Source of the DNA: Pseudomonas sp. 21
GTDB taxonomy: Bacteria > Pseudomonadota > Gammaproteobacteria > Pseudomonadales > Pseudomonadaceae
DNA length: 64,000 nt
Reading direction: 5' to 3'
Assembly: GCF_000955805.1 (NCBI RefSeq)
Contig: NZ_JYOA01000003.1
Coordinates: 278,203 to 342,202, forward strand
Shown here: positions 1 to 7,628 of the stretch, piece after piece
How positions within the stretch are numbered: position 1 is the first letter of the stretch
Layout of the letters: each line of letters opens with the position of its first letter
The notes under the pieces: model-generated
Told to the model about the DNA's origin: nothing
Database searches by the model: none
The model's input: only the letters and a program-made list of their open reading frames with translations
Program-made: the position numbers and the translations under genes

Positions 1-477
1 CAGCTGTTCCGGGCTGCTGGCGATGCCGGCCGGGCGGTAGAACAGCTTCAGGCGGTTGCGCAGCATCAGCAGCATCTGGTTCTGCTCGGCCTTGGCGGCG
101 TTGCGCGGCGGAATCTGCAGCACATTGAGGTGGAACAGCGATTCGCGGTCCTGGGGCAGGCCGGAACCGGTGTAGAGGATGCGCAGGGTCTGGCCGCTGC
201 CGGGCGCCATGCGCGATACCGAAGGGTTCACCACGAAGGGGGCCTTGGCGGTATCCGGGGTGGACGCTGGATCGTCGATGTCGATCCAGGCCTGGATGAC
301 GTTGGGGAAGCCATCCTTGTTGGTCATCTGCACGGTCTTTTCCCGCGCGTCGCCGGGATAGATGACACGGGTACCGGTGATCACCACGCTGGCCTGGGCG
401 AGCGTGGCGGTGAAGGCTGCCAGCAGGGCGAGCGCGAGCGTTGCCGCGCGGAGCGGGCGCAGTGGGAGGGCGTTCAT
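1..477 (-). CDS. Periplasmic fimbrial chaperone (PapD-like), 3' end cut by window
   Basis: The first 159 codons are present and the gene runs off the left edge. A signal peptide (MNALPLRPLRAATLALALL onward, ending near AQA) is followed by an immunoglobulin-like chaperone domain: a VVITGTRVIYPG first strand and a VNPSVSRMAPGSGQTLRI segment, both typical of PapD/FimC. Such proteins bind pilin subunits in the periplasm by donor-strand complementation. It lies 97 bases downstream of a pilin gene on the same strand, as in chaperone-usher operons; an usher gene would be expected beyond the edge. Start chosen at the ATG that opens the signal peptide. Confidence 0.9.
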   Translation of the reverse strand, partial: MNALPLRPLRAATLALALLAAFTATLAQASVVITGTRVIYPGDAREKTVQMTNKDGFPNVIQAWIDIDDPASTPDTAKAPFVVNPSVSRMAPGSGQTLRILYTGSGLPQDRESLFHLNVLQIPPRNAAKAEQNQMLLMLRNRLKLFYRPAGIASSPEQL

Positions 478-545
478 CCGGTTCACCTGTCTTGCCGGGG
501 CGTTCGGGGGCGGTGCCCCTGAGCGACGCGGCGCAATGCGGGAAG

Positions 546-568
546 GCGGCACCGGGGGGCGGTGCCGC
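546..568 (-). terminator. Hairpin between pilin and chaperone genes
   Basis: A perfect 8-bp stem (GCGGCACC / GGTGCCGC) with a 7-base loop starts seven bases after the pilin stop. There is no T run. This fits an mRNA-stabilising or partial-termination hairpin of the kind that keeps major pilin transcripts more abundant than the downstream genes. Confidence 0.55.
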
Positions 569-574
569 GAGGTA

Positions 575-1120
575 TCACTCGTAGCGCAGGGTGTAGGTCA
601 CCGAGCCGAGTACCGGGCCGGGGGTCACGGTGGCGTCTTCGGAGATGTACTGCACCGCATAGTCGTAGCTGGCGCTGGTTTCACCGTCGGCGAGGACGAT
701 GTCACCGGCGGCCACGGCTGCGCCGCCCGCCAGGTTCACCGGGTTGCCGGCCGGGCCGTCGAGCAGCTGCAGGGCCACGCCGGTGGCGCCGCTGGCGGCG
801 GTGTTGGTCAGGTTGCCCGAGGCAGTGGCGTTGGTGGCCTGGAACAGGGTGGTGAAGTGCTCATCGGCCCCGCTGGGGGCGGCACAGCCCGTCAGTTGCA
901 GGGTGAAGCTGGTCTCGCCGGTGGTCTGGCCGACGGAGCCGTTCAGGGCACTGACCGGCACGCTGTCGAGGATGACGGTCGGGTCGGTGTTGCCGTCGAC
1001 CACGGCCGAGCAGGTCTGGTCGGTCACTTCACCGCTGAAGTTGATGGTGTTGGCGGCGAAAGCAAGGCCCGGCACAGCGAAGGCGGCTGCGACAGCCAGG
1101 GCGGTTGCGCGAAGTTTCAT
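575..1120 (-). CDS. Fimbrial major subunit (type 1-like pilin)
   Basis: 181 aa with a clear signal peptide (MKLRATALAVAAAFAVPGLAFA) and a mature pilin domain. It starts with NTINFSGEVTDQTC, has a second cysteine in LTGCAAP (the conserved pilin disulphide), and ends in a beta-strand with the penultimate tyrosine (TYTLRYE) recognised by chaperones. ATG 1120 is preferred over an in-frame ATG at 1135 because GGAG lies nine bases before it. It is the first gene of a fimbrial operon that continues with the chaperone. Confidence 0.92.
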   Translation of the reverse strand: MKLRATALAVAAAFAVPGLAFAANTINFSGEVTDQTCSAVVDGNTDPTVILDSVPVSALNGSVGQTTGETSFTLQLTGCAAPSGADEHFTTLFQATNATASGNLTNTAASGATGVALQLLDGPAGNPVNLAGGAAVAAGDIVLADGETSASYDYAVQYISEDATVTPGPVLGSVTYTLRYE

Positions 1121-1320
1121 TCTCTTGAGCTCCATGGTCAGGGTTTTTTCCCATGGCCATCTTCCCTTCCTGGCGTGCGGAACTCTCTGAGACAAATCTG
1201 AAAGCGCAGGCAAAGCACTGGCGCCGCGCCTGATGAACGGCGCAAAAGCCTGTGGCAGAGCCTTGCGCTTGAACCGCCGAGTCGCTTTATCCGGCAACGT
1301 GCGAAAAATTCTTGCCCGGC

Positions 1321-1347
1321 TGTCGATTCCCGCCGGCGCGCTTCGAC
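1321..1347 (+). promoter_or_regulatory. Candidate ECF42-type promoter (TGTCGA-N17-CGAC)
   Basis: TGTCGA at 1321-1326 and CGAC at 1344-1347 are separated by 17 bases, and the start codon of the DGPF gene lies about 40 bases downstream. I recall TGTCGA (-35) and CG(A/T)C (-10) as the motif reported for ECF42 promoters in Streptomyces, where they also precede DGPF genes. The cognate sigma factor is encoded at 4026-5279. Confidence 0.7.
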
Positions 1348-1387
1348 TATGAGGTAACTGAAAACGCAATGCGCTCCGGAGACGGCC

Positions 1388-1756
1388 ATGAAGTACCTCT
1401 GTCTGATCTATGTGGATGACCAGCGCCTGTCGAGCCTCTCCGAGGCCGAGTACCGGCGCCTGATGGACGAGTGCTTCGCCAACGACGAGTACCAGCGCCG
1501 GGCCGGCCGGGTGCTGGCCTCCGAGGCGCTGGAGACGGTGGAGACGGCGACGACGCTGCGCCACGGTGCGGCGGGGCTGTCGATCACCGACGGCCCCTTT
1601 GCCGAGACCCGCGAGTACCTGGGCGGCTTCGTGCTGATCGACGCCCGCGACCTCAACGACGCGCTGCAGATTGCCCAGCGGATTCCCAGTGGTCGGCTGG
1701 GGGCCGTGGAAGTTCGACCGGTCCGTGACTGGGATCGTTATTTCGCCGGACGCTGA
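1388..1756 (+). CDS. YCII-related DGPF-domain protein
   Basis: 122 aa, single domain. It opens with MKYLCLIYVDD and carries the family signature DGPFAETREYLGGF (about residues 67-80). DGPF/YCII proteins are small ferredoxin-like-fold proteins of unsettled function that co-occur with ECF42 sigma factors. GGAG lies six bases before the ATG. It is the first gene after the candidate ECF42 promoter and leads a same-strand run ending in the sigma factor gene. Confidence 0.93.
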   Translation: MKYLCLIYVDDQRLSSLSEAEYRRLMDECFANDEYQRRAGRVLASEALETVETATTLRHGAAGLSITDGPFAETREYLGGFVLIDARDLNDALQIAQRIPSGRLGAVEVRPVRDWDRYFAGR

Positions 1757-1812
1757 GGCCCGGCTCTTCGAGAACTCTTTATTTCAAGAGAAGGCAACGT
1801 CAGGAGGATGTG

Positions 1813-2340
1813 ATGCTGAAGTGGATTGCGCTGGTGGTGGTACTGACTGTGGTGGTGGTCCTGGTGCTGGCGGCGAATCGCCCGGGCACCTTCCGCGTGG
1901 AGCGCTCCCTGCGCATCCAGGCGCCGCCGGAGAGAGTCCAGGGCTATATCGAGGACTTCCACCAGTGGGCGCAATGGTCGCCCTTCGAGAAGCTCGATCC
2001 GGCCATGCAGCGCAGCTTCTCCGGCGTCGAAAAGGGGCGTGGCGCGGTATACGCCTGGGAAGGCAACGGCAAGGCCGGGGCAGGGCGCATGGAAATCCTC
2101 GAAAGCGACCCCCGCCGCGTGACCATCGCGCTGGATTTCCTCAAGCCGTTCAAGGCCAGCAACACCGCCGAATTCACCCTGGTGCCGCGCGACGGCGGCA
2201 CCGAGGTGACCTGGGCGATGTTCGGCCCGGTGCCCTTCGTGGCGAAGATCATGCACCTGTTCATCGACGTGGACCGCATGGTCGGCAAGGACTTCGAGGC
2301 GGGCCTGGCCAACCTCAAGGCGCTTGCCGAAAAAGGCTGA
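1813..2340 (+). CDS. Membrane-anchored SRPBCC (START/polyketide cyclase-like) protein
   Basis: 175 aa. One N-terminal transmembrane segment (MLKWIALVVVLTVVVVLVLA) is followed by an SRPBCC ligand-binding domain: FRVERSLRIQAPPERVQGYI, then HQWAQWSPFEKLDP, and a C-terminal helix ending near VGKDFEAGLANLKALAE. ATG 1813 is chosen because AGGAGG at 1802-1807 is correctly spaced; the GTG at 1810 is too close. Ligand unknown. It sits 56 bases after the DGPF gene. Confidence 0.88.
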   Translation: MLKWIALVVVLTVVVVLVLAANRPGTFRVERSLRIQAPPERVQGYIEDFHQWAQWSPFEKLDPAMQRSFSGVEKGRGAVYAWEGNGKAGAGRMEILESDPRRVTIALDFLKPFKASNTAEFTLVPRDGGTEVTWAMFGPVPFVAKIMHLFIDVDRMVGKDFEAGLANLKALAEKG

Positions 2341-2369
2341 TGCAAGCCGCAACCTGCAGGAGGTGAGCC

Positions 2370-2534
2370 ATGTGCCCTCTGTGCGTATCGACCCTGACGC
2401 TGGCCGTGACCAGCGTTCTTTCCGCCGGCGGCGTCAGCGCCTTCGCCGTCACCCGCCTGCGCGGCAAGCGCCGCGCTCGGCCCCACGAGCAACGGGGGCT
2501 TTCTCAGGAGCGTCCCCAGGAGCGTGCGACATGA
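2370..2534 (+). CDS. Small (54 aa) predicted membrane protein, hypothetical
   Basis: It starts MCPLCVSTLTLAVTSVLSAG, has one hydrophobic segment (about residues 8-29), then a basic tail rich in Arg, Gln and Glu. AGGAGG at 2358-2363 is six bases before the ATG, an excellent ribosome site. The stop TGA overlaps the ATG of the next gene (ATGA), which suggests translational coupling. The N-terminal CPLC pair could bind metal or haem, but I do not recognise a family. Confidence 0.75.
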   Translation: MCPLCVSTLTLAVTSVLSAGGVSAFAVTRLRGKRRARPHEQRGLSQERPQERAT

Positions 2535-3313
2535 AACTGGCCAATCAAGACTTTCCCCGTGTGGTTTCCCAGGCCGCCTGGCGCCAGGCGCGTATCCGCC
2601 TGCTGGAGCAGGAAAAGGCTGCTACCAAAGCCCGTGACGCGCTCAACGCCCAGCGTCGCGAGCTGCCGGTGGTGCGCATCGACAAGGACTACCGCTTCGA
2701 GGGCGCGCACGGGCCGCTGCGCCTGCTCGACCTGTTCGAAGGCCGGCCGCAGCTGATCGTCTACCACTTCATGTTCCACCGCGACACAGGGTTGGGCTGC
2801 GAGGGCTGTTCCTACCTGATCGACAACCTCGGCCGGCTGGAGCACCTGCATGCGCGCGGCACCACCTTCGCCATGGTGTCCCGCGCGCCGCTGGAGGAAA
2901 TCGCGCCATTCCGCGCCCGCATGGGCTGGCAGTTCCCCTGGTACTCGTCGTTCGGCAGCGACTTCAACTACGACTTCCATGTCAGCGTCGACGAGTCCGT
3001 CGCCCCGGTGGAATACAACTATCGTGACAAGACGGAGCTGGAGCGCCTCGGCCAGGACTACCACGTGCGCGGCGAGCAACCGGGCATGAGCGTGTTCCTG
3101 CGCGACGGCGAGCAGGTCTTCCACAGCTACTCGACCTACGGTCGCGGGCTGGAGGCGCCGCTGTTCACCTACCACCTGCTCGACCTCACCCCGCTGGGGC
3201 GCGGCGAAGGCTGGGGCGGCATGCCCGACTACCAGGGCAAGGGCATGAACTGGACGCGCTTCCACGACGACTACGCCGAAGCTCCGCCGCCGCACAGCTG
3301 CTGCGGTTCCTGA
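2531..3313 (+). CDS. DUF899 thioredoxin-like family protein
   Basis: 260 aa. Typical DUF899 features are visible: an N-terminal helix with MKLANQDFPRVVSQAAWRQAR, then LLDLFEGRPQLIVYHFMF, the GLGCEGCSYLIDNL motif, and the C-terminal NWTRFHDDYAE followed by HSCCGS. The family has a thioredoxin-like fold with an unproven redox or dithiol role. The ATG overlaps the stop of the 54-aa gene by four bases. It belongs to the ECF42-linked cluster. Confidence 0.9.
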   Translation: MKLANQDFPRVVSQAAWRQARIRLLEQEKAATKARDALNAQRRELPVVRIDKDYRFEGAHGPLRLLDLFEGRPQLIVYHFMFHRDTGLGCEGCSYLIDNLGRLEHLHARGTTFAMVSRAPLEEIAPFRARMGWQFPWYSSFGSDFNYDFHVSVDESVAPVEYNYRDKTELERLGQDYHVRGEQPGMSVFLRDGEQVFHSYSTYGRGLEAPLFTYHLLDLTPLGRGEGWGGMPDYQGKGMNWTRFHDDYAEAPPPHSCCGS

Positions 3314-3345
3314 TCCGACCCGACTGCTACACGGAGAGATTCCCG

Positions 3346-3786
3346 ATGACTGCTGCCCAGAAGAACGCCACCCACAGCGAACTGCACGCGCTGCTGGAAA
3401 GCTGGCTGAGGTCCGTGCGCGCCTCCGACGTGGAAGGCATCACCCGCCATTACACCCGTGACATCCTCGCCTTCGATGCGGTGAAGCAACTGCAATTCCA
3501 GGGCGTCGAGGCCTATGCCAGCCATTGGCGCGACTGCACGCAGATGTGCAAGGAGCCCACCTTCGAGATTCACCAGCTGAGCTTCGAGAGTGGTGGCGAT
3601 ACGGCCTTCGGGCATTACCTCGCCTACTGCGGCGGCACCGACGACAAGGGGCAGCACAACGCCTCCTGGGCGCGGGTGACGGTGGGCCTGCGGCGCGAGG
3701 CGGGGCAGTGGAAGATCGCCCATGAGCACTTCTCCATTCCCTTCGATCCGGCGACGGGGCAGTTGCTGTTCGATGCCAAGCCCTGA
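3346..3786 (+). CDS. SnoaL/NTF2-like family protein
   Basis: 146 aa, single NTF2-like cone domain: ELHALLESWLRSVRASDVEGI, HYTRDILAFDA, then WKIAHEHFSIPFDP near the C-terminus. These domains bind small molecules or act as simple cyclases or isomerases; the ligand is not deducible. It lies between DUF899 and the sigma factor gene on the same strand, so it is probably co-regulated with them. Confidence 0.85.
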   Translation: MTAAQKNATHSELHALLESWLRSVRASDVEGITRHYTRDILAFDAVKQLQFQGVEAYASHWRDCTQMCKEPTFEIHQLSFESGGDTAFGHYLAYCGGTDDKGQHNASWARVTVGLRREAGQWKIAHEHFSIPFDPATGQLLFDAKP

Positions 3787-3787
3787 T

Positions 3788-3817
3788 CTCGACCTCGACC
3801 TCGACCTCGACCTCGAC
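3788..3817. repeat. Tandem hexamer CTCGAC x5
   Basis: Five perfect head-to-tail copies of CTCGAC begin two bases after the SnoaL-like gene and end next to a REP element. Likely a simple-sequence expansion; copy number may vary between strains. Confidence 0.95.
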
Positions 3818-3818
3818 T

Positions 3819-3898
3819 TGTAGGAGCGAGCTTGCTCGCGAACGTATTCCCCGGCAGCTCCGGCGTGAAGCGGGTTCGCGAGCAAGCTCGCTCCTACA
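3819..3898. repeat. REP inverted pair
   Basis: TGTAGGAGCGAGCTTGCTCGCGAAC is answered 30 bases later by its inverted copy ending CTCCTACA. The same unit recurs across the window in intergenic spaces. No REP-associated transposase is seen here. It separates the SnoaL-like gene from the sigma factor gene. Confidence 0.95.
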
Positions 3899-4025
3899 GG
3901 GGCTGCCCCGCCCCCTGAAACACCCCGCAACCCTCTCGGGCCGAACACCCGTCCGATGATTCCCCACCGTGGCGAAAACCCGTGCAGGATAGGCAGACCT
4001 CCCACGCCAAGGATCATCGGCCCGC

Positions 4026-5279
4026 ATGCACGAGTACGCCCCCCAGCCCCTGCGCGACGTGGTGGACGAGGTCTATCGCCGTGAATCGCGCCGGGTGCTG
4101 GCCACGCTGATCCGCCTGCTGGGTGATTTCGACCTGGCGGAAGAGGCGCTGCACGAAGCCTTCGTCGCCGCCGTGGACCAGTGGCGGCGCGACGGCGTGC
4201 CGGCCAACCCGCGCGCGTGGCTGGTCTCCGCCGGGCGCTTCAAGGCCATCGACGGCCTGCGCCGGCGCTCGCGCTTCGACGCTTCCCTGACGCAGATCGC
4301 CGAGCAGTTGGAGATCGACGCGCAATCGGTGGAGGAACTGGCCGACGAAAGCGTCGAGGACGACCGCTTGCGGCTGATCTTCACCTGCTGCCACCCGGCG
4401 CTGGCGGCCGACTCGCAGGTACCGCTGACCCTGCGCGAAGTCTGCGACCTGAAGACCGAGGAGATCGCCCGCGCCTACCTCGTCACGCCCTCGACCATCG
4501 CCCAGCGCATCGTCCGCGCCAAGGCGAAGATCCGCGACGCGAAGATTCCCTACCAGGTGCCGGAAGCCGCCGAATTACCGGAACGCCTGGCCAGCGTGCT
4601 GCGGGTCATCTACCTGGTGTTCAACGAGGGGTATTCGGCCTCGGCCGGCGATTCGCTGACCCGTACCGATCTGTCCGCCGAAGCCATCCGTCTGGGCCGG
4701 CAGTTGTTGGATCTGCTGCCGGAAGCCGAAGTGATGGGGTTGCTGGCATTGATGCTGCTGCACGAGTCGCGGCGCGAGGCGCGCACCGCCGCCGACGGCG
4801 AACTGGTGCTGCTGGAGAACCAGGACCGCTCGCGCTGGAATCGCGCGCTGATCGAGGAGGGCCAGCAACTGATCACCGCCGCGCTCGCCACCCGGCGTAT
4901 CGGCCCGTATACCCTGCAGGCAGCCATCTCCGCGGTGCACGCCGCTGCTGCGGACATGGCCAGCACCGACTGGGCGGAAATCGTCGGTCTCTACGACCTT
5001 TTGCTGGCGATGCAGCCCTCGCCGGTGATCGAGCTCAACCGCGCGGTGGCCCTGTCCCTGCGCGATGGCCCGGAAGCGGGGCTGGCGCAGGTCGATGCCA
5101 TCCTGGCCCGTGGCGACCTGCAGGATTACCACCTGGCCCATGCCGCGCGCGCCGATTTCTGCCGCCGGCTGGAACGCCGCGAGCAGGCGCGCGGCGCCTA
5201 CGAGCGCGCACTGGAGCTGGCAAGGCTGGAGCCGGAGCGGCGCTTCCTCGAACAGCGGATTCGCGAGCTCGACCGCTGA
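4026..5279 (+). CDS. ECF sigma factor with C-terminal extension (ECF42 type)
   Basis: 417 aa. Residues about 10-75 form sigma region 2 (VYRRESRRVLATLIRLLGDFDLAEEALHEAF), about 115-175 region 4 with the HTH (LTLREVCDLKTEEIARAYLV), and about 180-417 a helical TPR-like extension ending in LEPERRFLEQRIRELDR. This layout, plus a linked DGPF gene and a TGTCGA-N17-CGAC promoter, defines group ECF42, which has no anti-sigma factor; the extension is thought to control activity. No anti-sigma gene is present nearby, consistent with this. Confidence 0.93.
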   Translation: MHEYAPQPLRDVVDEVYRRESRRVLATLIRLLGDFDLAEEALHEAFVAAVDQWRRDGVPANPRAWLVSAGRFKAIDGLRRRSRFDASLTQIAEQLEIDAQSVEELADESVEDDRLRLIFTCCHPALAADSQVPLTLREVCDLKTEEIARAYLVTPSTIAQRIVRAKAKIRDAKIPYQVPEAAELPERLASVLRVIYLVFNEGYSASAGDSLTRTDLSAEAIRLGRQLLDLLPEAEVMGLLALMLLHESRREARTAADGELVLLENQDRSRWNRALIEEGQQLITAALATRRIGPYTLQAAISAVHAAAADMASTDWAEIVGLYDLLLAMQPSPVIELNRAVALSLRDGPEAGLAQVDAILARGDLQDYHLAHAARADFCRRLERREQARGAYERALELARLEPERRFLEQRIRELDR

Positions 5280-5337
5280 GTTGCATTGCAATATTCAACT
5301 GCCAGACTGTGCGACTGACCCCTGCCGACCCGTGCCC

Positions 5338-6534
5338 ATGACCGAACCGACGCCGCGCGATTCCCTCTGGACCGTCTTCCTGATCTTCCTGCGCCTGGGC
5401 CTGACCTCCTTTGGCGGGCCGGTGGCGCACCTGGGGTATTTTCGCGAAGAGTTCGTGAGCCGGCGGCGCTGGCTGGACGAGCCGCACTACGCCGATCTCA
5501 TCGCCCTCTGCCAATTCCTTCCCGGCCCCGCCAGCAGCCAGCTGGGCATGGCCCTGGGCGCCTTGCGCGCGGGGCAGTGGGGCGCATTGGTGGCCTGGAC
5601 GGGCTTCACCCTGCCGTCGGCCCTGCTGATGCTGCTGGTTGCCCTGGGGCTTTCGCGGCATGGCCAATGGCTGCCGGTCGGGGCGTTGCACGGACTGATG
5701 CTGGTCTCCGTCGCGGTGGTGGCCCACGCCGTCTGGGGTATGGCCAAGTCGCTGTGTCCGGACTGGCAGCGCCAGGGGCTGATGATCCTGGTGACCGCCG
5801 TGGCGCTGCGCTGGCCCGGCGTGGTCGTGCAGATGCTGGTGATCCTTGCGGCTGCGCTGCTCGGCATGGCCTGCCTGCGGCCGTCTGCGGTAGGCGATTC
5901 CGTGGGGCCTGGGCATTGCGCGTCGCGTCGCCGGGGCGGTTTCTACCTGCTGCTGTTCTTCGCGCTGCTGGCGCTTCTGCCGTTGGCGGCGGTAGCGTGG
6001 CATTGGCCATGGCTGGCGCAGTTCGACGCCTTCTACCGGGTTGGCAGCCTGGTCTTCGGTGGGGGGCATGTGGTGCTGCCGCTGTTGCAGAGCGCGGTGG
6101 TCGAACCCGGCTGGGTGGATGCGCAGACCTTCCTCGCCGGCTATGGCGCGGCACAGGCGTTGCCGGGGCCGCTGTTCAGCTTTGCCGCCTTCCTCGGAGC
6201 GGCCATCACTGAGCCGGGCGGCGCGACCGGCGCGCTGCTCTGCCTGGTGGCGATCTTCCTGCCGTCCTTCCTGCTGGTGCTCGGCGCCTTGCCGTTCTGG
6301 AAGAGCCTGCGTCGCCAGCATCGTCTGCGCGCGGCGCTGGCCGGGGTGAACGCCGCCGTGGTCGGCCTGTTGCTGGCGGCGCTGATCCACCCCATCGGCA
6401 GCGAGACCATCGTCGGCCTGCTCGACATTTCCCTGGTCGCGCTGGCCTTCCTGGTGCTGCTCAGTGGCCGGGTTCCGCCCTGGGCGCTGGTGCTGCTGGG
6501 TGCGCTGGGCGGAGGGCTGGTCGGGGCGTTCTAG
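5338..6534 (+). CDS. chrA: Chromate efflux transporter ChrA
   Basis: 398 aa with two tandem CHR domains, each multi-pass. The first starts FLRLGLTSFGGPVAHLGYFREEFV with QFLPGPASSQLGMALG; the second has FYRVGSLVFGGGHVVLPLL and GYGAAQALPGPLFSFAAFLG. Both FGG and PGP signatures are intact. It exports chromate across the inner membrane. It sits 58 bases after the sigma factor gene. Its TAG stop shares the palindrome CTAG with the stop of the convergent SDR gene. Confidence 0.95.
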   Translation: MTEPTPRDSLWTVFLIFLRLGLTSFGGPVAHLGYFREEFVSRRRWLDEPHYADLIALCQFLPGPASSQLGMALGALRAGQWGALVAWTGFTLPSALLMLLVALGLSRHGQWLPVGALHGLMLVSVAVVAHAVWGMAKSLCPDWQRQGLMILVTAVALRWPGVVVQMLVILAAALLGMACLRPSAVGDSVGPGHCASRRRGGFYLLLFFALLALLPLAAVAWHWPWLAQFDAFYRVGSLVFGGGHVVLPLLQSAVVEPGWVDAQTFLAGYGAAQALPGPLFSFAAFLGAAITEPGGATGALLCLVAIFLPSFLLVLGALPFWKSLRRQHRLRAALAGVNAAVVGLLLAALIHPIGSETIVGLLDISLVALAFLVLLSGRVPPWALVLLGALGGGLVGAF

Positions 6535-7304
6535 AGGCTGCTCACCAGGTGCCCGCCGTCCACGGCGAGCACCGCGCCGGTCATGAAGGCGCCGGCGTCG
6601 CTGGCCAGCAGCAGGAAGGGGCCCTCCAGTTCCCTGAGCTGGCCGAGACGGCGCATCGGTACCGTGTCGCGGATGTAGGCCTGGCCCTTGTCACTGTCGA
6701 AGTAGGCGTCGTTCATTTCGGTCTTGAAATAGCCCGGTGCGATGGCGTTCACCCGCACGTTGAAGCGCGCCAGCTCCAGCGCCAGGGACTTGCTCAGCTG
6801 CACCACGCCGGCCTTGGCTGCGCAGTAATGGCTGTAGCCGCCGCCCACGCGCAAGCCGAGTATCGAGGCGATGTTGACGATGCTGCCGCCGCGCCCGGCC
6901 TTGGCCAGACGCTGCGCCGCGCACTGGGCGACGCGCCAGACGCCGTCGAGGTTGGTGGAGAGCATGCTGCGCCAGTCTTCCTCGCTGACCTCCAGCGCGC
7001 GCTGGCCGTTGCCGATGCCGGCGTTGTTGAGTACGACGTCGATCACGCCGAACTGTGCTTCGGCGCTGTCGAAGGCGGCCTCGACACTGGCGCGGTCCGT
7101 CACATCCAGCGCCACGGCATGGGCTTGGCCGCCCTCGGCGCGGATCGCTTCCGCCAGTTGCGCCAGGCGCTCGGTGCGCCGCGCCGCCAGGATCACACGG
7201 GCTCCCGCACGAGCGGCTACGCGTGCCAGGTGTGCGCCGATGCCGCTGGATGCGCCGGTGACCAGCACGGTCTTGCCGGCGAGGGAGAAAAGGTCGTTGC
7301 TCAT
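6531..7304 (-). CDS. Short-chain dehydrogenase/reductase
   Basis: 257 aa classical SDR. TGASSGIG (about residues 16-23) is the NAD(P) motif, NNAGIG the central motif, S in NIASILG with YSHYCAAK the Ser-Tyr-Lys catalytic set, and PGYFKTEMN the C-terminal motif. An Arg pair after the second strand (AARRTERL) favours NADP(H). Substrate unknown; the closest feel is a 3-oxoacyl-ACP-reductase-like SDR. Start chosen at ATG 7304 (MSNDLFSLAGKT). Confidence 0.93.
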   Translation of the reverse strand: MSNDLFSLAGKTVLVTGASSGIGAHLARVAARAGARVILAARRTERLAQLAEAIRAEGGQAHAVALDVTDRASVEAAFDSAEAQFGVIDVVLNNAGIGNGQRALEVSEEDWRSMLSTNLDGVWRVAQCAAQRLAKAGRGGSIVNIASILGLRVGGGYSHYCAAKAGVVQLSKSLALELARFNVRVNAIAPGYFKTEMNDAYFDSDKGQAYIRDTVPMRRLGQLRELEGPFLLLASDAGAFMTGAVLAVDGGHLVSSL

Positions 7305-7417
7305 GGCTGTTCCTTGGTCGGTCAAGCGTAATCGCTGACCGCCAAGGTTAGCCCGTGGCACCCTCAAGGGCGTGCAGGGTGCGCCATTCGCATCGCGAAT
7401 GGCGAATGGGGCGAACC

Positions 7418-7560
7418 TGCAGGAGCGGGCCATGCCCGCTATCGCGCGCATGGCGCGCTCCTACAGGGAGTCTCAAGCTAGCCGCCAGGCGTAGGAGCGA
7501 GCTTGCTCGCGAACCTGCAAGGCACGGCGTCAAGGGCGGCGCGAGCAAGCGCGCTCCTGC
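7418..7560. repeat. Two REP pairs in tandem
   Basis: 7418-7466 is a REP pair of the GCGGGCCATGCCCGC subtype. 7490-7560 is a second pair of the GAGCTTGCTCGCGAAC subtype with a degenerate right arm. Together they fill most of the 324-base space between the SDR gene (start 7304) and the amidotransferase gene (stop 7629). Confidence 0.9.
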
Positions 7561-7580
7561 CGTCGCCGGAAGCACCCAAG

Positions 7581-7606
7581 AAAAAGCCCGGCACAGGGGC
7601 CGGGCT
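7581..7606 (-). terminator. Rho-independent terminator of the amidotransferase gene
   Basis: On the minus strand, AGCCCGGC and GCCGGGCT form an 8-bp stem around a 6-base loop, followed by TTTTCTT. It starts about 22 bases after the stop codon. Confidence 0.9.
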
Positions 7607-7628
7607 CTTTCATGACGCGGGAAGCGAA

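Noticed and set aside
3788..3817. CRISPR-like array
   Set aside because: Contiguous hexamers without spacers; no cas genes in the window.
6531..6534. Overlap of chrA and SDR as a regulatory feature
   Set aside because: The shared CTAG is just two convergent stop codons in one palindrome.
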